Assembly (NCBI GenBank): GCA_020850535.1
Contig: JADZEM010000174.1
Coordinates: 1-64,000, forward strand
Direction of reading: 5' to 3'
Source of the DNA: Chloroflexota bacterium
Lineage (GTDB): Bacteria; Chloroflexota; UBA6077; JACCZL01
DNA: 64,000 nucleotides
Shown one piece after another: positions 7,976 through 17,025 of the stretch. The number at the start of each line of letters is the position of its first letter. The first letter of the stretch is position 1. The notes beneath the pieces were generated by a model that was not told the DNA's origin, did not search any database, and saw nothing but the letters and a program-made list of their open reading frames with translations. The position numbers and the translations under genes are program-made.

Positions 7976-9058
7976 TCACGCTCGACGCCAGCTCACCACG
8001 AACAGCAGCAACAGGGTGTATTCCAGGTACGCATGGTAGCCGGCCAGGGCGGCGTACAGGGACCGACCCCGCTGGAAGTCCGCCCACATCAGCGCGAAGA
8101 TCAGCCCGGCGAGCAGCAGGACGAGACCGGTCAGGGTGCGCCCGCGCGGCAGGCCAAGCCCCAACATCGTCTGATTGAACTGGCCGACCTCGACCGCGCC
8201 AACGGACGGGAAGAAGCGGCACCAGACGTAGTAGTGCAGCAACTGGAGCAGCGCGAAGACGGCGAGCAGGCGGGCGCCCAGCAGCGTGTCGCCGCCGGGC
8301 GGCGTCATGGCGCGGACGTAGCCGTCCACGTCCCCCACGATGCGGGCGGCCGGCGTCCAGTCCGCCAGGACCGACCCGACGCCGCTCATCAGCCCGTCGA
8401 AGAGGCCGGCCAGCAGCAGGGCCGGCAGCACGATGGCCCAGGTCAGGTGCAGCCCCCGGAAAGCACGGACGGACGGCGTGGGCGCACCCTGCCCCAACCA
8501 CTCCCAGAGGAAGACCAGCGGCAGGACGTTGTGCAGGTGCGTGATGACGACAAAATGGTGCTCGACGTAGGCGAGTGAGGCGACGAGGGCCAGGGCGACG
8601 ATCCCCAATCCGGCCGCGAGCAGCCACGGACGGCCGCCGAGCCGCAGCACGAGCGTCACCGCCAGCAGCCCGTAGACGGCGACGATCTCCAACGGGCGGC
8701 CCCAGCCGCCGAGCGGCAGCAGGCGCAGCACCACCACGACCGTCAGGCCGAGGAGCGTCGCCTCGAACAGGCGGCGGCTGAACAGCGGGCCGAACCGCCC
8801 GACGACGTACCGCAGCTCAAAGTAGTTGTGAAGGACGCCGAACAGCAGCAGGGCGAAGACGGAGGTCGCGAGTGGCAGGCTGAGCGCCAGCCCCAGGCCG
8901 ACCGTCACGACCGCCGCCAGCTCGGCCACCTGCCACCAGCCGACGAGACCACGGATCTCCGCCGGGGCACGCGCAGGGTCGCTCCGCCGGCCATCCGCCC
9001 CGACACCGAACGAGGGGAGGCCCGGCGCAGACGTCGCGGGCTGCGCCCGGGCTACCAT
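7976..9058 (-). CDS. Histidine-rich polytopic membrane protein of unknown function
   Basis: A protein of about 360 residues with eight or nine hydrophobic helices. Conserved-looking polar motifs sit inside or at the edge of the helices: LHNYFELRY (76-84), EHHFVVITHLHN (166-177), LHYYVWCRFFP (274-284) and YHAYLEY (about 342-348). Histidines in membrane helices with nearby Glu and Tyr are what one expects of a membrane metal-site enzyme, for example carotenoid-cleaving Brp/Blh proteins or diiron desaturases, but none of those signatures is an exact match. It is divergent from the membrane gene at 9089 (30 bases between starts) and precedes the 72-residue membrane protein. No family could be named. 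Confidence 0.6.
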   Translation of the reverse strand: MVARAQPATSAPGLPSFGVGADGRRSDPARAPAEIRGLVGWWQVAELAAVVTVGLGLALSLPLATSVFALLLFGVLHNYFELRYVVGRFGPLFSRRLFEATLLGLTVVVVLRLLPLGGWGRPLEIVAVYGLLAVTLVLRLGGRPWLLAAGLGIVALALVASLAYVEHHFVVITHLHNVLPLVFLWEWLGQGAPTPSVRAFRGLHLTWAIVLPALLLAGLFDGLMSGVGSVLADWTPAARIVGDVDGYVRAMTPPGGDTLLGARLLAVFALLQLLHYYVWCRFFPSVGAVEVGQFNQTMLGLGLPRGRTLTGLVLLLAGLIFALMWADFQRGRSLYAALAGYHAYLEYTLLLLFVVSWRRA

Positions 9059-9088
9059 CCTCGGTCACCCTGACCGTGAGCCACCTGG

Positions 9089-9475
9089 ATGCCCCTCCAC
9101 GATCCGCTGGGCCAGTACCTGCTGGCGCTGTTCCTGACGCTGCTCGTCGAAGCGCCGCTGGTTGCGTGGGCGCTCGCCCGATGGTACCGCGTTCGGCCGC
9201 TGGCTGGCGTCCTGCTCGGGCTGGCGGGGAGCCTGCTGACCCATCCGGTCGTCTGGTTCGTGCTGCCGGCGGTGACGCTGCCCACGCTGGGCGTGCGCGG
9301 CTACCTGCTGACCGCCGAGGGGTTCGCCTGGCTGGCCGAGGCGGCGCTCTACTGGCTGGCCGTAGGCTGGCTGGCCGGCCGCCGGGACGCGGCAGGGCTG
9401 CTGCTGTTGAGCCTGCTGGCTAACCTCGCGTCGTTCATGCTCGGAGCGGCGCTGTCGATGGCGGGGTACGTGTAA
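9089..9475 (+). CDS. Small polytopic membrane protein, unknown
   Basis: A 128-residue protein with four hydrophobic segments, containing LLVEAPLVAWALARW and SLLTHPVVWFVLP. I do not recognise the family. Its start is 30 bases from that of the histidine-rich membrane gene on the other strand, so the two share a divergent promoter and probably a process. Confidence 0.6.
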   Translation: MPLHDPLGQYLLALFLTLLVEAPLVAWALARWYRVRPLAGVLLGLAGSLLTHPVVWFVLPAVTLPTLGVRGYLLTAEGFAWLAEAALYWLAVGWLAGRRDAAGLLLLSLLANLASFMLGAALSMAGYV

Positions 9476-9561
9476 GCCGCGGCCAGGGCTGGGGGCGCAG
9501 GGAATCGCGCCCCCCAGCGGCTACCGAGGCATCGGCAGCCGCTGGGGGGCATCGCCGGCGG

Positions 9562-10344
9562 CTACCGAGGCATCGGCGGCGGGCCGCCAGCCGTCTGGTG
9601 CTGGCCGTCCGGGCCGCCGCCGGGCTCGATGCCGTGGCCGGGCGCACCCATCGTGCCGGTCGGGGCGGCCGGCGGCTGGCCGGCCGCTGGCTGCGTGCCC
9701 GGCGGCTGGCCGGCCGCTGGCTGCGTGCCCGGCTGCTGGGCCGGCGGCTGCTGGCGTGGCGCGAGCGGCAGGCTGGCCGGCGCGGCCTGCCGCCACTGGC
9801 CACGTGGCTCGCCACCAGCGGGAGGCACGAACGGGCCGCCGGCGCGGAACCCCTCTGCCCCGCTCTCGACAATCGCCAGAGCCGTGTCGTCATCATCGTC
9901 GTCGGTGATGACCACCACCAGCTCGCCGACCTGCAGATCGTCCAGGTTCCGGTCGTCGCCGTCCTGGCCGCGCACGTCCGTGTCGTCGTCCACGTCGAAC
10001 GTCTGGGTGTCGCCGTTCGCAAGGCGGATGGTGATCTCGTCGTCGTCCACGCTGACCAGCTGACCCAACGTGAACACATAGTCGTCGCGATCCTGCACGC
10101 GCGGGACCGTGACGATGCTGGTGGCCGCCATCGGTTCCTGGGAGGGCGTGGCGGCGAACGTGGCAACGGGGCCTGCCACGAGGCCCGCCGTCAGACCGAG
10201 CGTCAGCGCCAGGGCGGCGAGCGTCCGGCGACCGACGGCAGGGAACATGCGAGCGCGGTGGCGCACAGCGAGACGCTGCAGGCGGGTCGTCATCGGGCGC
10301 GCCTGGGCCTCGGCCGGCGTCTGGGGGGTGGTTGTCGCGGTCAT
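9562..10344 (-). CDS. Secreted Asp-rich protein with DUF5666-like domain and Pro/Gly/Gln-rich tail
   Basis: A 260-residue exported protein. An unusually long basic N-terminal region (RLQRLAVRHRARMFPAVGRR) precedes the signal helix (about residues 41-62). The central domain (75-145) is a small beta-barrel pattern, VFTLGQLVSVDDDEITIRLANGDTQTFDV, as in DUF5666. It contains runs of Asp (VDDDTD, DDDDDD) that could bind divalent cations. The tail is low complexity, with a 30-base unit duplicated at about 9668-9728 encoding PGTQPAAGQP repeats. ATG at 10344 is chosen over an upstream ATG because it gives the cleaner N-region. Role unknown. Confidence 0.65.
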   Translation of the reverse strand: MTATTTPQTPAEAQARPMTTRLQRLAVRHRARMFPAVGRRTLAALALTLGLTAGLVAGPVATFAATPSQEPMAATSIVTVPRVQDRDDYVFTLGQLVSVDDDEITIRLANGDTQTFDVDDDTDVRGQDGDDRNLDDLQVGELVVVITDDDDDDTALAIVESGAEGFRAGGPFVPPAGGEPRGQWRQAAPASLPLAPRQQPPAQQPGTQPAAGQPPGTQPAAGQPPAAPTGTMGAPGHGIEPGGGPDGQHQTAGGPPPMPR

Positions 10345-10578
10345 CGGTCCATCCTCCGTGTGTGGGGGTGATGGGACCATCCTGCGAGAACGACGTGGCG
10401 ACGCCCTGAATGGGGCATCAGCAACTGTTCAGTAACAGGCCGCTGGCAGCGTCGCTCGGCGTGGCTGCCCGAGCGAGACCATCCGCCGACTTGAAGGGGC
10501 CGGGTGTTAGCAGAATCTTCAGGTTTCTGCCGCCGAGACTTCAGCCCAACCTGCGACAGTGTGCAGGAGGGGGTTGGT

Positions 10579-12495
10579 GTGCGGTCTCCCCGGGCGCGCC
10601 TGGCGCAGCAAACGGCCTGCTGGGTCATCCTGGGGCTGGTGATGGCCGGCGTCGTCGTGCTGGCCCCGCCCGGCGGCGAGTTCCCCGTCGACGACGACTG
10701 GATCTACGCCCAGACGGTCCAGCAACTGCTGACCGAGGGCCGCTACCAGCGCTCGGTGTGGATCGACTCGGCGTTCCTGGCCCAGGCGTGGTGGGGAGCA
10801 GCCCTCTCCTGGCTGTTCGGGTTCTCCCACACCACCCTGCGCGCCGGCACACTGGTGCTGGCAGCGCTCGCGCTGGTGGCGTACGTGGGACTGCTCCGCA
10901 CGGCCCTGCGCCCCTGGCTGGCGCTCGCCCTGGCGCTGCTGCTGCTGCTGCACCCCCTGTTCGTACACCTCGCGGCATCGTTCATGACCGACGTGCCGTT
11001 CCTGGCCATCATGCTCCTGGCGCTCTGGTGCGGGCAGATCGGGCTGGGCAGTCGGCGGCCAGACGGCGCGTCCGCCGATAGGTTGACGGCTGAGACGGCC
11101 CGGGTCCAACTCGGGCGCCCGGACGACCGGGGCCTCAGCCTGGGCTGGCTGGCGCTCGCCTCGGGGCTGATCGGGCTGGCCTGCCTGGTACGACAGGTCG
11201 GCATGGTGCTCGGACCGGCCGTGCTGCTGGCCGCCCTGCCGGAGCTATGTGCGGCATGGCCAGGACTGCGCGCCACGCCGCGCGGGCGCACCTGCCTGCT
11301 GGCCGCGCTCAGCGTGCCCTTCTTGCTGGTGGTCACCCTGCTGACCTACGCCGATCCGCGCGACGTGACGGTGGAGGTGCGGCTGCTGGACGGCCTGCGG
11401 ACGGCCGATCTGCCAGGCCTGCTCTGGACCGAGCTGCGGGCGAGCGGCGCAGCCCTGATGCTGCTCGGGTGGTCGGTCGGGCCGGCCACGCCGCTGCTGC
11501 TGGCCAACCCGAGCCTGCTCGGCTGGCGGCGCTGGCAGTGGAACGCGGCAGCCTGTTCCCTGCTGCTGGTCTGGCTGGCCCTCGGCGTCCAGCTGGATGC
11601 GGCAGGCACGCTCACGCCGTTGTTCGGCAACACGCTGAACGCGGCCGGCCTGACCGTCTCCGGGCTGCATCCGCGCGCCGTCACGGCGGACGCACTCGGG
11701 CAGACGCTGCTGGCGATCCTCGGGGTGTTGGGAGCAGTCGGGCTGACGACGGGGCTGGTCAGCGCACTCGGAGCAACGCCGGGCGGACGGTCGCCGGCGA
11801 GTTCGCCGCTGGCGTCAGGTGCGCGGACGGCGCGGGGTTGGCAGCTGCAGGCTGTCGCGCAGACGCCGTTGGCGATCCGGCTCCTCGGCCTCGCCAGCCT
11901 GGGCATCCTGCTGCTGACCCTCGGGTACGGACCGCTGGCCGGCCCGGTCAACGGCCTGTACGACCGCTACCTGTTGCCGGTGCTGCCGGGCCTGCTGGCC
12001 TGCGTCGGGTACGCCGTCCGCGAACGGCGCGCCGCCGTGCCCCTGCTGCTGGTCGGCGCGCTCTGCTTCGGCGGGTGGTCGCTCTCCTGGCAGCGCGAGT
12101 ACCTCCAGCGGCAGGCAGCCGTCTGGCAGGTGGCTGATTCGCCGGTGGCCCAGGGTATCCCGCCGACCGATATCGACGGCGGCTACGAGTGGAACGGCTG
12201 GTATCGCGGGCCGGCCGCCATCGAGAATGCCCGCCTCGCAGCGCTGGCCTCCAGCGATTCGCGCAGCTTCGTGCAGCGCGTGGTGGACAGCATCTACCGC
12301 ACCAGTCCGTGGTACGTGGGCTTCGATCTTCGGCGGCCGGCCTGCCCGGGCACACCAGCCGTCCAGGCGCACTACGGCGACGGCGACTGGCCGATCTACG
12401 GTCTGCGCCGCTGCGCCGGCCCGGGCGGCCCGCCCGTCCGCGCGCCTTCTGGCCCGCCCGTCCGCGCGCCTTCTGGCACGACGGCCACACGCTGA
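10579..12495 (+). CDS. Membrane glycosyltransferase-like protein (GT39/ArnT type)
   Basis: A 638-residue polytopic protein of the GT-C glycosyltransferase class. The first periplasmic loop carries FPVDDDWIYAQTVQQLL, the acidic catalytic motif expected for polyprenyl-phosphate-sugar-dependent enzymes, and later HPLFVHLAASFMTDVPFLAI. About eleven hydrophobic helices follow, then a periplasmic C-terminal domain. The start is placed at GTG 10579, six bases after AGGAGGGG; an upstream in-frame GTG at 10504 would add 25 non-hydrophobic residues. The last residues repeat PPVRAPSG twice, from a 24-base duplication. The glycan acceptor is unknown. Confidence 0.7.
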   Translation: MRSPRARLAQQTACWVILGLVMAGVVVLAPPGGEFPVDDDWIYAQTVQQLLTEGRYQRSVWIDSAFLAQAWWGAALSWLFGFSHTTLRAGTLVLAALALVAYVGLLRTALRPWLALALALLLLLHPLFVHLAASFMTDVPFLAIMLLALWCGQIGLGSRRPDGASADRLTAETARVQLGRPDDRGLSLGWLALASGLIGLACLVRQVGMVLGPAVLLAALPELCAAWPGLRATPRGRTCLLAALSVPFLLVVTLLTYADPRDVTVEVRLLDGLRTADLPGLLWTELRASGAALMLLGWSVGPATPLLLANPSLLGWRRWQWNAAACSLLLVWLALGVQLDAAGTLTPLFGNTLNAAGLTVSGLHPRAVTADALGQTLLAILGVLGAVGLTTGLVSALGATPGGRSPASSPLASGARTARGWQLQAVAQTPLAIRLLGLASLGILLLTLGYGPLAGPVNGLYDRYLLPVLPGLLACVGYAVRERRAAVPLLLVGALCFGGWSLSWQREYLQRQAAVWQVADSPVAQGIPPTDIDGGYEWNGWYRGPAAIENARLAALASSDSRSFVQRVVDSIYRTSPWYVGFDLRRPACPGTPAVQAHYGDGDWPIYGLRRCAGPGGPPVRAPSGPPVRAPSGTTATR

Positions 12496-12687
12496 GCGGA
12501 CGTCCCGGCCGCGAATGCACGTCCTTGAACCGTGAGCGCCCGTCCGTGACCCCCACAATTGGACGACGGCCACCCCCTCAGATCACGCATACATACGATG
12601 GAGCATCGATAAACGTCCCGTTATCGCGACAGTCTACGTTTGGATCTTTAAGCCGCTGATCTCAAGCAGCATCCCTGGAGTCCCCCA
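12496..12687. other. Intergenic, no gene seen
   Basis: 192 bases between the GT39-like gene and the small ORF at 12688. It is locally A+T-richer (CATACATACGATGGAGCATCGATAAACG), which could hold a promoter for the small ORF, but no convincing -35/-10 pair is visible. Confidence 0.4.
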
Positions 12688-12879
12688 ATGTCCTCGGACC
12701 TCGCGCCCGCGCAGCCACAGTCATCGGCGGCGCTCGTCAACGACATCGTGAGTCGCGTCATTCGGCAGGAGCTTGCCAGGACTCAGTCCGCGCGGCAGCG
12801 TGCCGGGCGTCGGCGGGCCGCGGCCCAGCGAGCCCGCAGCTTCGAGCGGCAAGCCCTGGCGGCCGTCGGACGGAGCTGA
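12688..12879 (+). CDS. Small basic helical protein, hypothetical
   Basis: A 63-residue Ala/Arg-rich ORF (LVNDIVSRVIRQELARTQSARQRAGRRRAAAQRARSF split by basic runs) predicted to be largely helical. Only a weak TGGAG precedes the ATG. The amphipathic N-terminal helix and basic tail could bind nucleic acid, but a chance ORF in G+C-rich DNA is quite possible. Confidence 0.35.
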   Translation: MSSDLAPAQPQSSAALVNDIVSRVIRQELARTQSARQRAGRRRAAAQRARSFERQALAAVGRS

Positions 12880-12972
12880 CGCCGCCGCGCTTCCTGGGGG
12901 CCTTGTCGCGCTCTATTCCCGAATCTGATCTCTGGACCTGCGCTGGACGCTCGGCTGTCGGCCAGCGGTGCG

Positions 12973-13827
12973 TCAGCCGGCGGTGCGCCAGCGCGCGACG
13001 CCCAGCGTCACCGGGGCGCTCCCGCGAACGACCAGCACGCCATCGCGCTCCTCCAGCAGCTCGGCCATCGCGGAGCGCAGGCGACGGTCGGCCTCGCTGC
13101 CCGGCACGACGTACAGCCGACGCCGCAGCCGGGCCAGCGCACCGTCAGGCGAGCCCATCGGGAACGGCTCAACCTCGATCACGGTCGTTTCGATGGGGCC
13201 GAGACCCAGGTCTTTCAGCACCGCCGCCAGCTGCGGGAAGTGGGGGGCCGGCAGCCGCTCCTCGCCGTGCACCAGCGGCCAGAACGGCGCGATCCACGCC
13301 TGCGGCGGCACTGCGAAAAGGGCGATGGCCGCCCAGCGGCGGGCCGCGCCCGACATCCAGCGTACGAACGGCTCGATGTCGAGGAACGGGTAGACCGTGT
13401 GCGACGAGAACACGGCGTCACCGCGCAGGTCCGGCAGCTCCTGCCAGCGTGACGGCATCAGGCGGACGTTCGCGATGCCACGCGCTCGGGCGTCTTCCGT
13501 GAGCGTCTCGCCCATGATCGGGCTCGGCTCGACGGCCACCACCTCGCGGACGGCTGCCGCCAGCGGCAGCGCGAAGCGGCCAGCCCCCGCCCCGACATCA
13601 ACCAGGGTGTCGGTGGGGCGCAGGTGCGGGCGCAGGATCTCGACGACCGCCGCGTCGTCCTGGCGACTTCGGCCCGCCCGAAAGCTCTCCACGAAGGTGG
13701 GCCGAAAGTCGGTCCCGGACTCCCAGGCCGGATCGCGCAGCCGCTCGCTCTGCGCCCGGTGGGCCAGCGCCATCTGCTGCCAGCGACGGCCGGCCGGGGT
13801 TGCGGCGTCGGGGCGATCCTGGCTCAT
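12973..13827 (-). CDS. Class I SAM-dependent methyltransferase
   Basis: A 284-residue cytoplasmic methyltransferase. Motif I is TLVDVGAGAGRFALPLAAA, followed by the acidic VVAVEPS loop that binds the adenosyl ribose and a motif II-like AVFSSHTVYPF. The start ATG at 13827 (MSQDRPDAA) is chosen because everything further upstream in this frame is translated from the inverted-repeat element at 13916-14132. No good Shine-Dalgarno site is visible. Substrate unknown; the layout resembles small-molecule methyltransferases. Confidence 0.75.
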   Translation of the reverse strand: MSQDRPDAATPAGRRWQQMALAHRAQSERLRDPAWESGTDFRPTFVESFRAGRSRQDDAAVVEILRPHLRPTDTLVDVGAGAGRFALPLAAAVREVVAVEPSPIMGETLTEDARARGIANVRLMPSRWQELPDLRGDAVFSSHTVYPFLDIEPFVRWMSGAARRWAAIALFAVPPQAWIAPFWPLVHGEERLPAPHFPQLAAVLKDLGLGPIETTVIEVEPFPMGSPDGALARLRRRLYVVPGSEADRRLRSAMAELLEERDGVLVVRGSAPVTLGVARWRTAG

Positions 13828-13915
13828 CACGGGAAACTCGTCTGCTCCAGCAAGCGTCTGCGCGGGGAGTGTAGCCGCCACACGGTGAGCCCCGCGAACA
13901 ACCACCATGCAGTCG

Positions 13916-14132
13916 CAGGGCGATTGCATGATGGGCACGTCCCGCAGCGTCGTCGGGGCTTGAAAGCCCCGCCTACGATCCTGCAGTCGCTGCGCGACGC
14001 TCCAGTCGCACCAGTGCCTGCCGTTCCCGACGGCCGTCGCGCAGCGACTGAATGACTGTGGTCGGGGACTGAAGTCCCCGACCGCCCGTTCCATGATGCT
14101 TCGGGTACACCAACGAACATGCAACCGCCCTG
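13916..14132. mobile_element. MITE-like inverted-repeat element, copy A (217 bp)
   Basis: The element ends in 15-bp terminal inverted repeats, CAGGGCGATTGCATG (13916-13930) and CATGCAACCGCCCTG (14118-14132), with one mismatch. Inside are two short hairpins, GTCGGGGCTTGAAAGCCCCGC and GTCGGGGACTGAAGTCCCCGAC, and a nested inverted pair CAGTCGCTGCGCGAC/GTCGCGCAGCGACTG, so the whole unit folds into one long stem. It has no coding capacity. It is nearly identical in structure and equal in length to copy B ten bases downstream. Confidence 0.85.
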
Positions 14133-14142
14133 AGTCACGAAC

Positions 14143-14359
14143 CGGAGCGATTGCATGTTGATGTCGTCGTGCCGCCGCGTCGGGGCTTGAAAGCCCCGCC
14201 TACCATCCTGCAGTCGCTGCGCGACGCTCCAGTCGCACCAGTGCTTGCCGTTCCCTGCGTCCGTCGCGCAGCGACGGCGTGACTGTAGGCGGGGACTTCA
14301 GTCCCCGACCGCCCGTTCCATGATGCTTCGGGTACACCAACGAACATGCAACCGCCCTG
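14143..14359. mobile_element. MITE-like inverted-repeat element, copy B (217 bp)
   Basis: Same orientation and exactly the same length as copy A. The left end CGGAGCGATTGCATG has two changes from copy A; the right end CATGCAACCGCCCTG is identical. The internal hairpins and CAGTCGCTGCGCGAC inverted pair are kept. Divergence between the copies is concentrated in the first 40 bases and around 14250-14290. It ends 135 bases before cysK. Confidence 0.85.
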
Positions 14360-14407
14360 CAGTCAGCCGTCAGCCCTGGCGCAGCGCATCACGATCAGCA
14401 CACATAG

Positions 14408-14430
14408 TTGACAAACTCGACTACCCGAGT
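14408..14430 (+). promoter_or_regulatory. Putative cysK promoter with dyad operator
   Basis: TTGACA (14408-14413) is a consensus -35 hexamer. Immediately downstream is the dyad ACTCG-ACTACC-CGAGT (14415-14430), positioned in the -35/-10 spacer where a repressor would act. Cysteine biosynthesis genes are often controlled by Rrf2-type regulators; which protein binds here is unknown. Confidence 0.5.
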
Positions 14431-14494
14431 CAGCATTAGGGGGGGAGAAGACCGAGCGGCGCCCGGCCTCCAGCTCTGAAAAGAGGATCCTGTC

Positions 14495-15430
14495 ATGAAA
14501 ATCGCCGATGACGCGACCCAGCTCGTTGGGCACACGCCCCTTGTCAGGCTCAATCGGGTCACCGAAGGGGCCGTTGCGACGGTCGTCGCCAAGCTTGAGT
14601 TCTACAACCCGGCCCACAGCGTCAAGGACCGTATCGGCGTCTCGATGATCGACGCCGCCGAGGCGGCCGGCCTCATCAAGCCCGACACGATCCTCGTCGA
14701 GCCGACCAGCGGCAACACGGGCATCGCCCTGGCGTTCGTCTGCGCTGCGCGCGGCTACAAGCTCGTGCTGACCATGCCCGAGACGATGAGCGTCGAACGG
14801 CGCATCCTCCTGCGGGCCTATGGGGCCGAGCTGATCCTGACCCCGGGCAGCGAGGGCATGGCCGGCGCGATCAAGCGTGCCGAGGATATCGCCGCCTCGG
14901 ACCCCCGGTACTTCATGCCGCAGCAGTTCAAGAACCCGGCCAACCCGGAGATCCACCGCAAGACCACGGCCGAGGAGATCTGGGCCGACACCGATGGACA
15001 GGTCGACATCCTGGTGGCCGGCATCGGGACGGGCGGCACGATCACCGGCGTCGGGCAGGTCATCAAGGCCCGCAAGCCCTCGTTCAAGGTCGTTGCCGTC
15101 GAGCCAGACGCCTCGCCGATCCTCTCTGGCGGGCAGAAAGGCCCGCACCCGATCCAGGGCATCGGCGCGGGCTTCGTGCCCGACGTGCTGGACACGACGG
15201 TCTACGACGAGGTCATCCGCGTCAAGAACGACGATGCGTTTGAGACGGCGCGGCGCATGGGGCGCACCGAGGGGATCCTGGTCGGCATCTCGTCAGGGGC
15301 GGCGGTCTGGGCGGCGCTTCAGGTGGCGCAGCGGCCTGAGAACGCCGGCAAGCTGATCGTGGTGATCATCCCGTCGTTCGGCGAGCGCTACCTGAGCACG
15401 CCACTCTACGCCGGCCTGGCGGACGCCTAG
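14495..15430 (+). CDS. cysK: Cysteine synthase A (O-acetylserine sulfhydrylase)
   Basis: The 311-residue enzyme makes L-cysteine from O-acetylserine and sulfide with pyridoxal phosphate. The PLP lysine is Lys44 in [11 protein letters not shown]. Other family marks are [12 protein letters not shown] (69-80) for the substrate carboxylate, the phosphate loop [10 protein letters not shown], and GISSGAA near residue 268. The length is standard for CysK. It is a single gene behind its own promoter and the two inverted-repeat elements. CysK rather than cystathionine beta-synthase fits the lack of a C-terminal CBS region; CysM is less likely from the motif pattern. Confidence 0.95.
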   Translation: MKIADDATQLVGHTPLVRLNRVTEGAVATVVAKLEFYNPAHSVKDRIGVSMIDAAEAAGLIKPDTILVEPTSGNTGIALAFVCAARGYKLVLTMPETMSVERRILLRAYGAELILTPGSEGMAGAIKRAEDIAASDPRYFMPQQFKNPANPEIHRKTTAEEIWADTDGQVDILVAGIGTGGTITGVGQVIKARKPSFKVVAVEPDASPILSGGQKGPHPIQGIGAGFVPDVLDTTVYDEVIRVKNDDAFETARRMGRTEGILVGISSGAAVWAALQVAQRPENAGKLIVVIIPSFGERYLSTPLYAGLADA

Positions 15431-15524
15431 TCCAGAGCGACACTGGAAACTCCGCGGCTTCCGTCCGAAGGAGCCTCACCCCCCGACCCCCGATGCCGTC
15501 CGGAGAGGACGCCCTCCGCACCGC

Positions 15525-15574
15525 GAGCGTCGGCGAGTCGGACCGTCACCATGCGGGTCCACTCGCTGACGCTC
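15525..15574 (+). terminator. Stem-loop after cysK
   Basis: GAGCGTCGGCGAGT (15525-15538) pairs with ACTCGCTGACGCTC (15561-15574), 14 pairs with one G-T, around a 22-base loop. No T tract follows, so termination is plausible rather than certain. Confidence 0.45.
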
Positions 15575-15669
15575 GTGGCACGGAAGCGCGACGCGTGCCA
15601 ACAGGCGGCGCGGCGCGAGCGCCGGCCTGACAGCCCTTGGCGCTCGCCTTCCCCTGGTCTGACAGCGGG

Positions 15670-17025
15670 TCAGAAGGCCGGCGGCGTCTGGACGTTGACG
15701 GTCACGTTCTTCCGCTGCGTGAAGCTCTCAAGCATGCCCTCAAGCGAGAACTCCCGACCGATACCGCTCTGCTTGTAGCCGCCGTACGAGTGCCCTGGCG
15801 TCTGTCCGAGGCCCTGGTTGACCTGGACCCAGCCCGCCTCCACCGCGTGCGCTGTCCGCAGCGCCCGTCCGATGTCGTGGGTCCAGACGTAGGCGGCCAG
15901 CCCGTAGTGGGAATCGTTCGCCATGCGGATGACGTCCTGCTCGTCAGTCCAGCGGATCGCGACCAGGACCGGCCCGAAGATCTCCTCGCGGGCGATGCGC
16001 CAGTCGTTAGAGACGTCGGCGAAGACCGTCGGGAGGGCGAAGTACCCGGCTGACAGCGGACCTTCCTTCGGCGGCAACCCGCCAAGCACCAGGCGCGCAT
16101 CCGCCCGTTCGAGGCCGTCTGCGACGTACGAACAGACCTGCTTGAACTGCTTCTCGTTGATCAGCGTCCCGATGTCGCTGGCCTCGTCGAGCGGATCGCC
16201 CAGCCGCAGCGTCGCGACCTTCACGGCGAGCTTCTCCAGAAAGCTGTCGAAGATCGAGGCGTGCAGGAACAGCCGTGAGCCGGCCGTGCACGACTGGCTC
16301 TGGCGGGTGAAGCGCATCGCCGCGATGATGCCGTCAACCACCCAGTCCTCGTTCGCGTCGGGGAACACGATGGACGAACTCTTGCCGCCCAGCTCCAGCG
16401 AGACCGGCACGACCCGCTCGGCGGCAGCGCGCATCACCAGTTTCCCGACCTCTGTGGAGCCGGTGAACGAGAGCTTGGCGATGCCCGCATGTTGGATCAG
16501 CGCGCTGCCGCACTCCTCGCCGAGGCCCGTCAGCACGTTGAGCACGCCCGGCGGCAGGATCTCGGAGGCCACCCGCGCGACGAGCAGCACACCCAGCGGC
16601 GCATCTTCGGCCGTCTTGAGGACGATGGTGTTGCCGGTGCAGAGGGCCGGCGCGATCTTGAGCGCGGCCAGGAGGACGGGCGCATTCCAGGGGATGATCG
16701 CGCCGACGACGCCGAGCGGCTCGCGTCGGGTGTAGCTCAGAACCTGCTCGCCGAGCGGGAGCGTCTCACCCTTCAGCTCGCTACCAAGGCCGCCAAAGTA
16801 GCGGAAGATGTCTGCCGAGAGGCGCGCCTCATTGCGAGCCTGGGTCCGCAGGGCGTTTCCCGTCTCCAGCGCAATGATCCGCGCCAGCTCCTCGCCGCGG
16901 GCATCCAGCGCATCGGCGATCCTCAGCAGCAGCCGACCTCGGTCGCGCGGGATCACGGTGCGCCAGGAGGCGAACGCGGCCTGGGCGGCCTGGACCGCCC
17001 GATCCACGTCGGCGGCACGCACCAT
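15670..17025 (-). pseudogene. Aldehyde dehydrogenase lacking its N-terminus
   Basis: The frame encodes most of an NAD(P)-dependent aldehyde dehydrogenase: IIPWNAP with the Asn of the active site, SLELGGKSS with the general-base Glu, RQSQSCTAGSR with the catalytic Cys, and EEIFGPVL. The homologous sequence starts abruptly at VRAADVDRAVQAA, so about 35-40 residues of the usual N-terminal strand and NPATGEV segment are missing. An ATG at 17025 could start a 451-residue product. Further upstream the frame is antisense to a binding-protein fragment. The break coincides with the start of that fragment, indicating a rearrangement. It may still be expressed, but loss of the N-terminal oligomerisation strands makes activity doubtful. 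Confidence 0.7.

Noticed and set aside
13828-14124. N-terminal extension of the methyltransferase
   Set aside because: The extra 99 codons are translated from the inverted-repeat element and show no homology.
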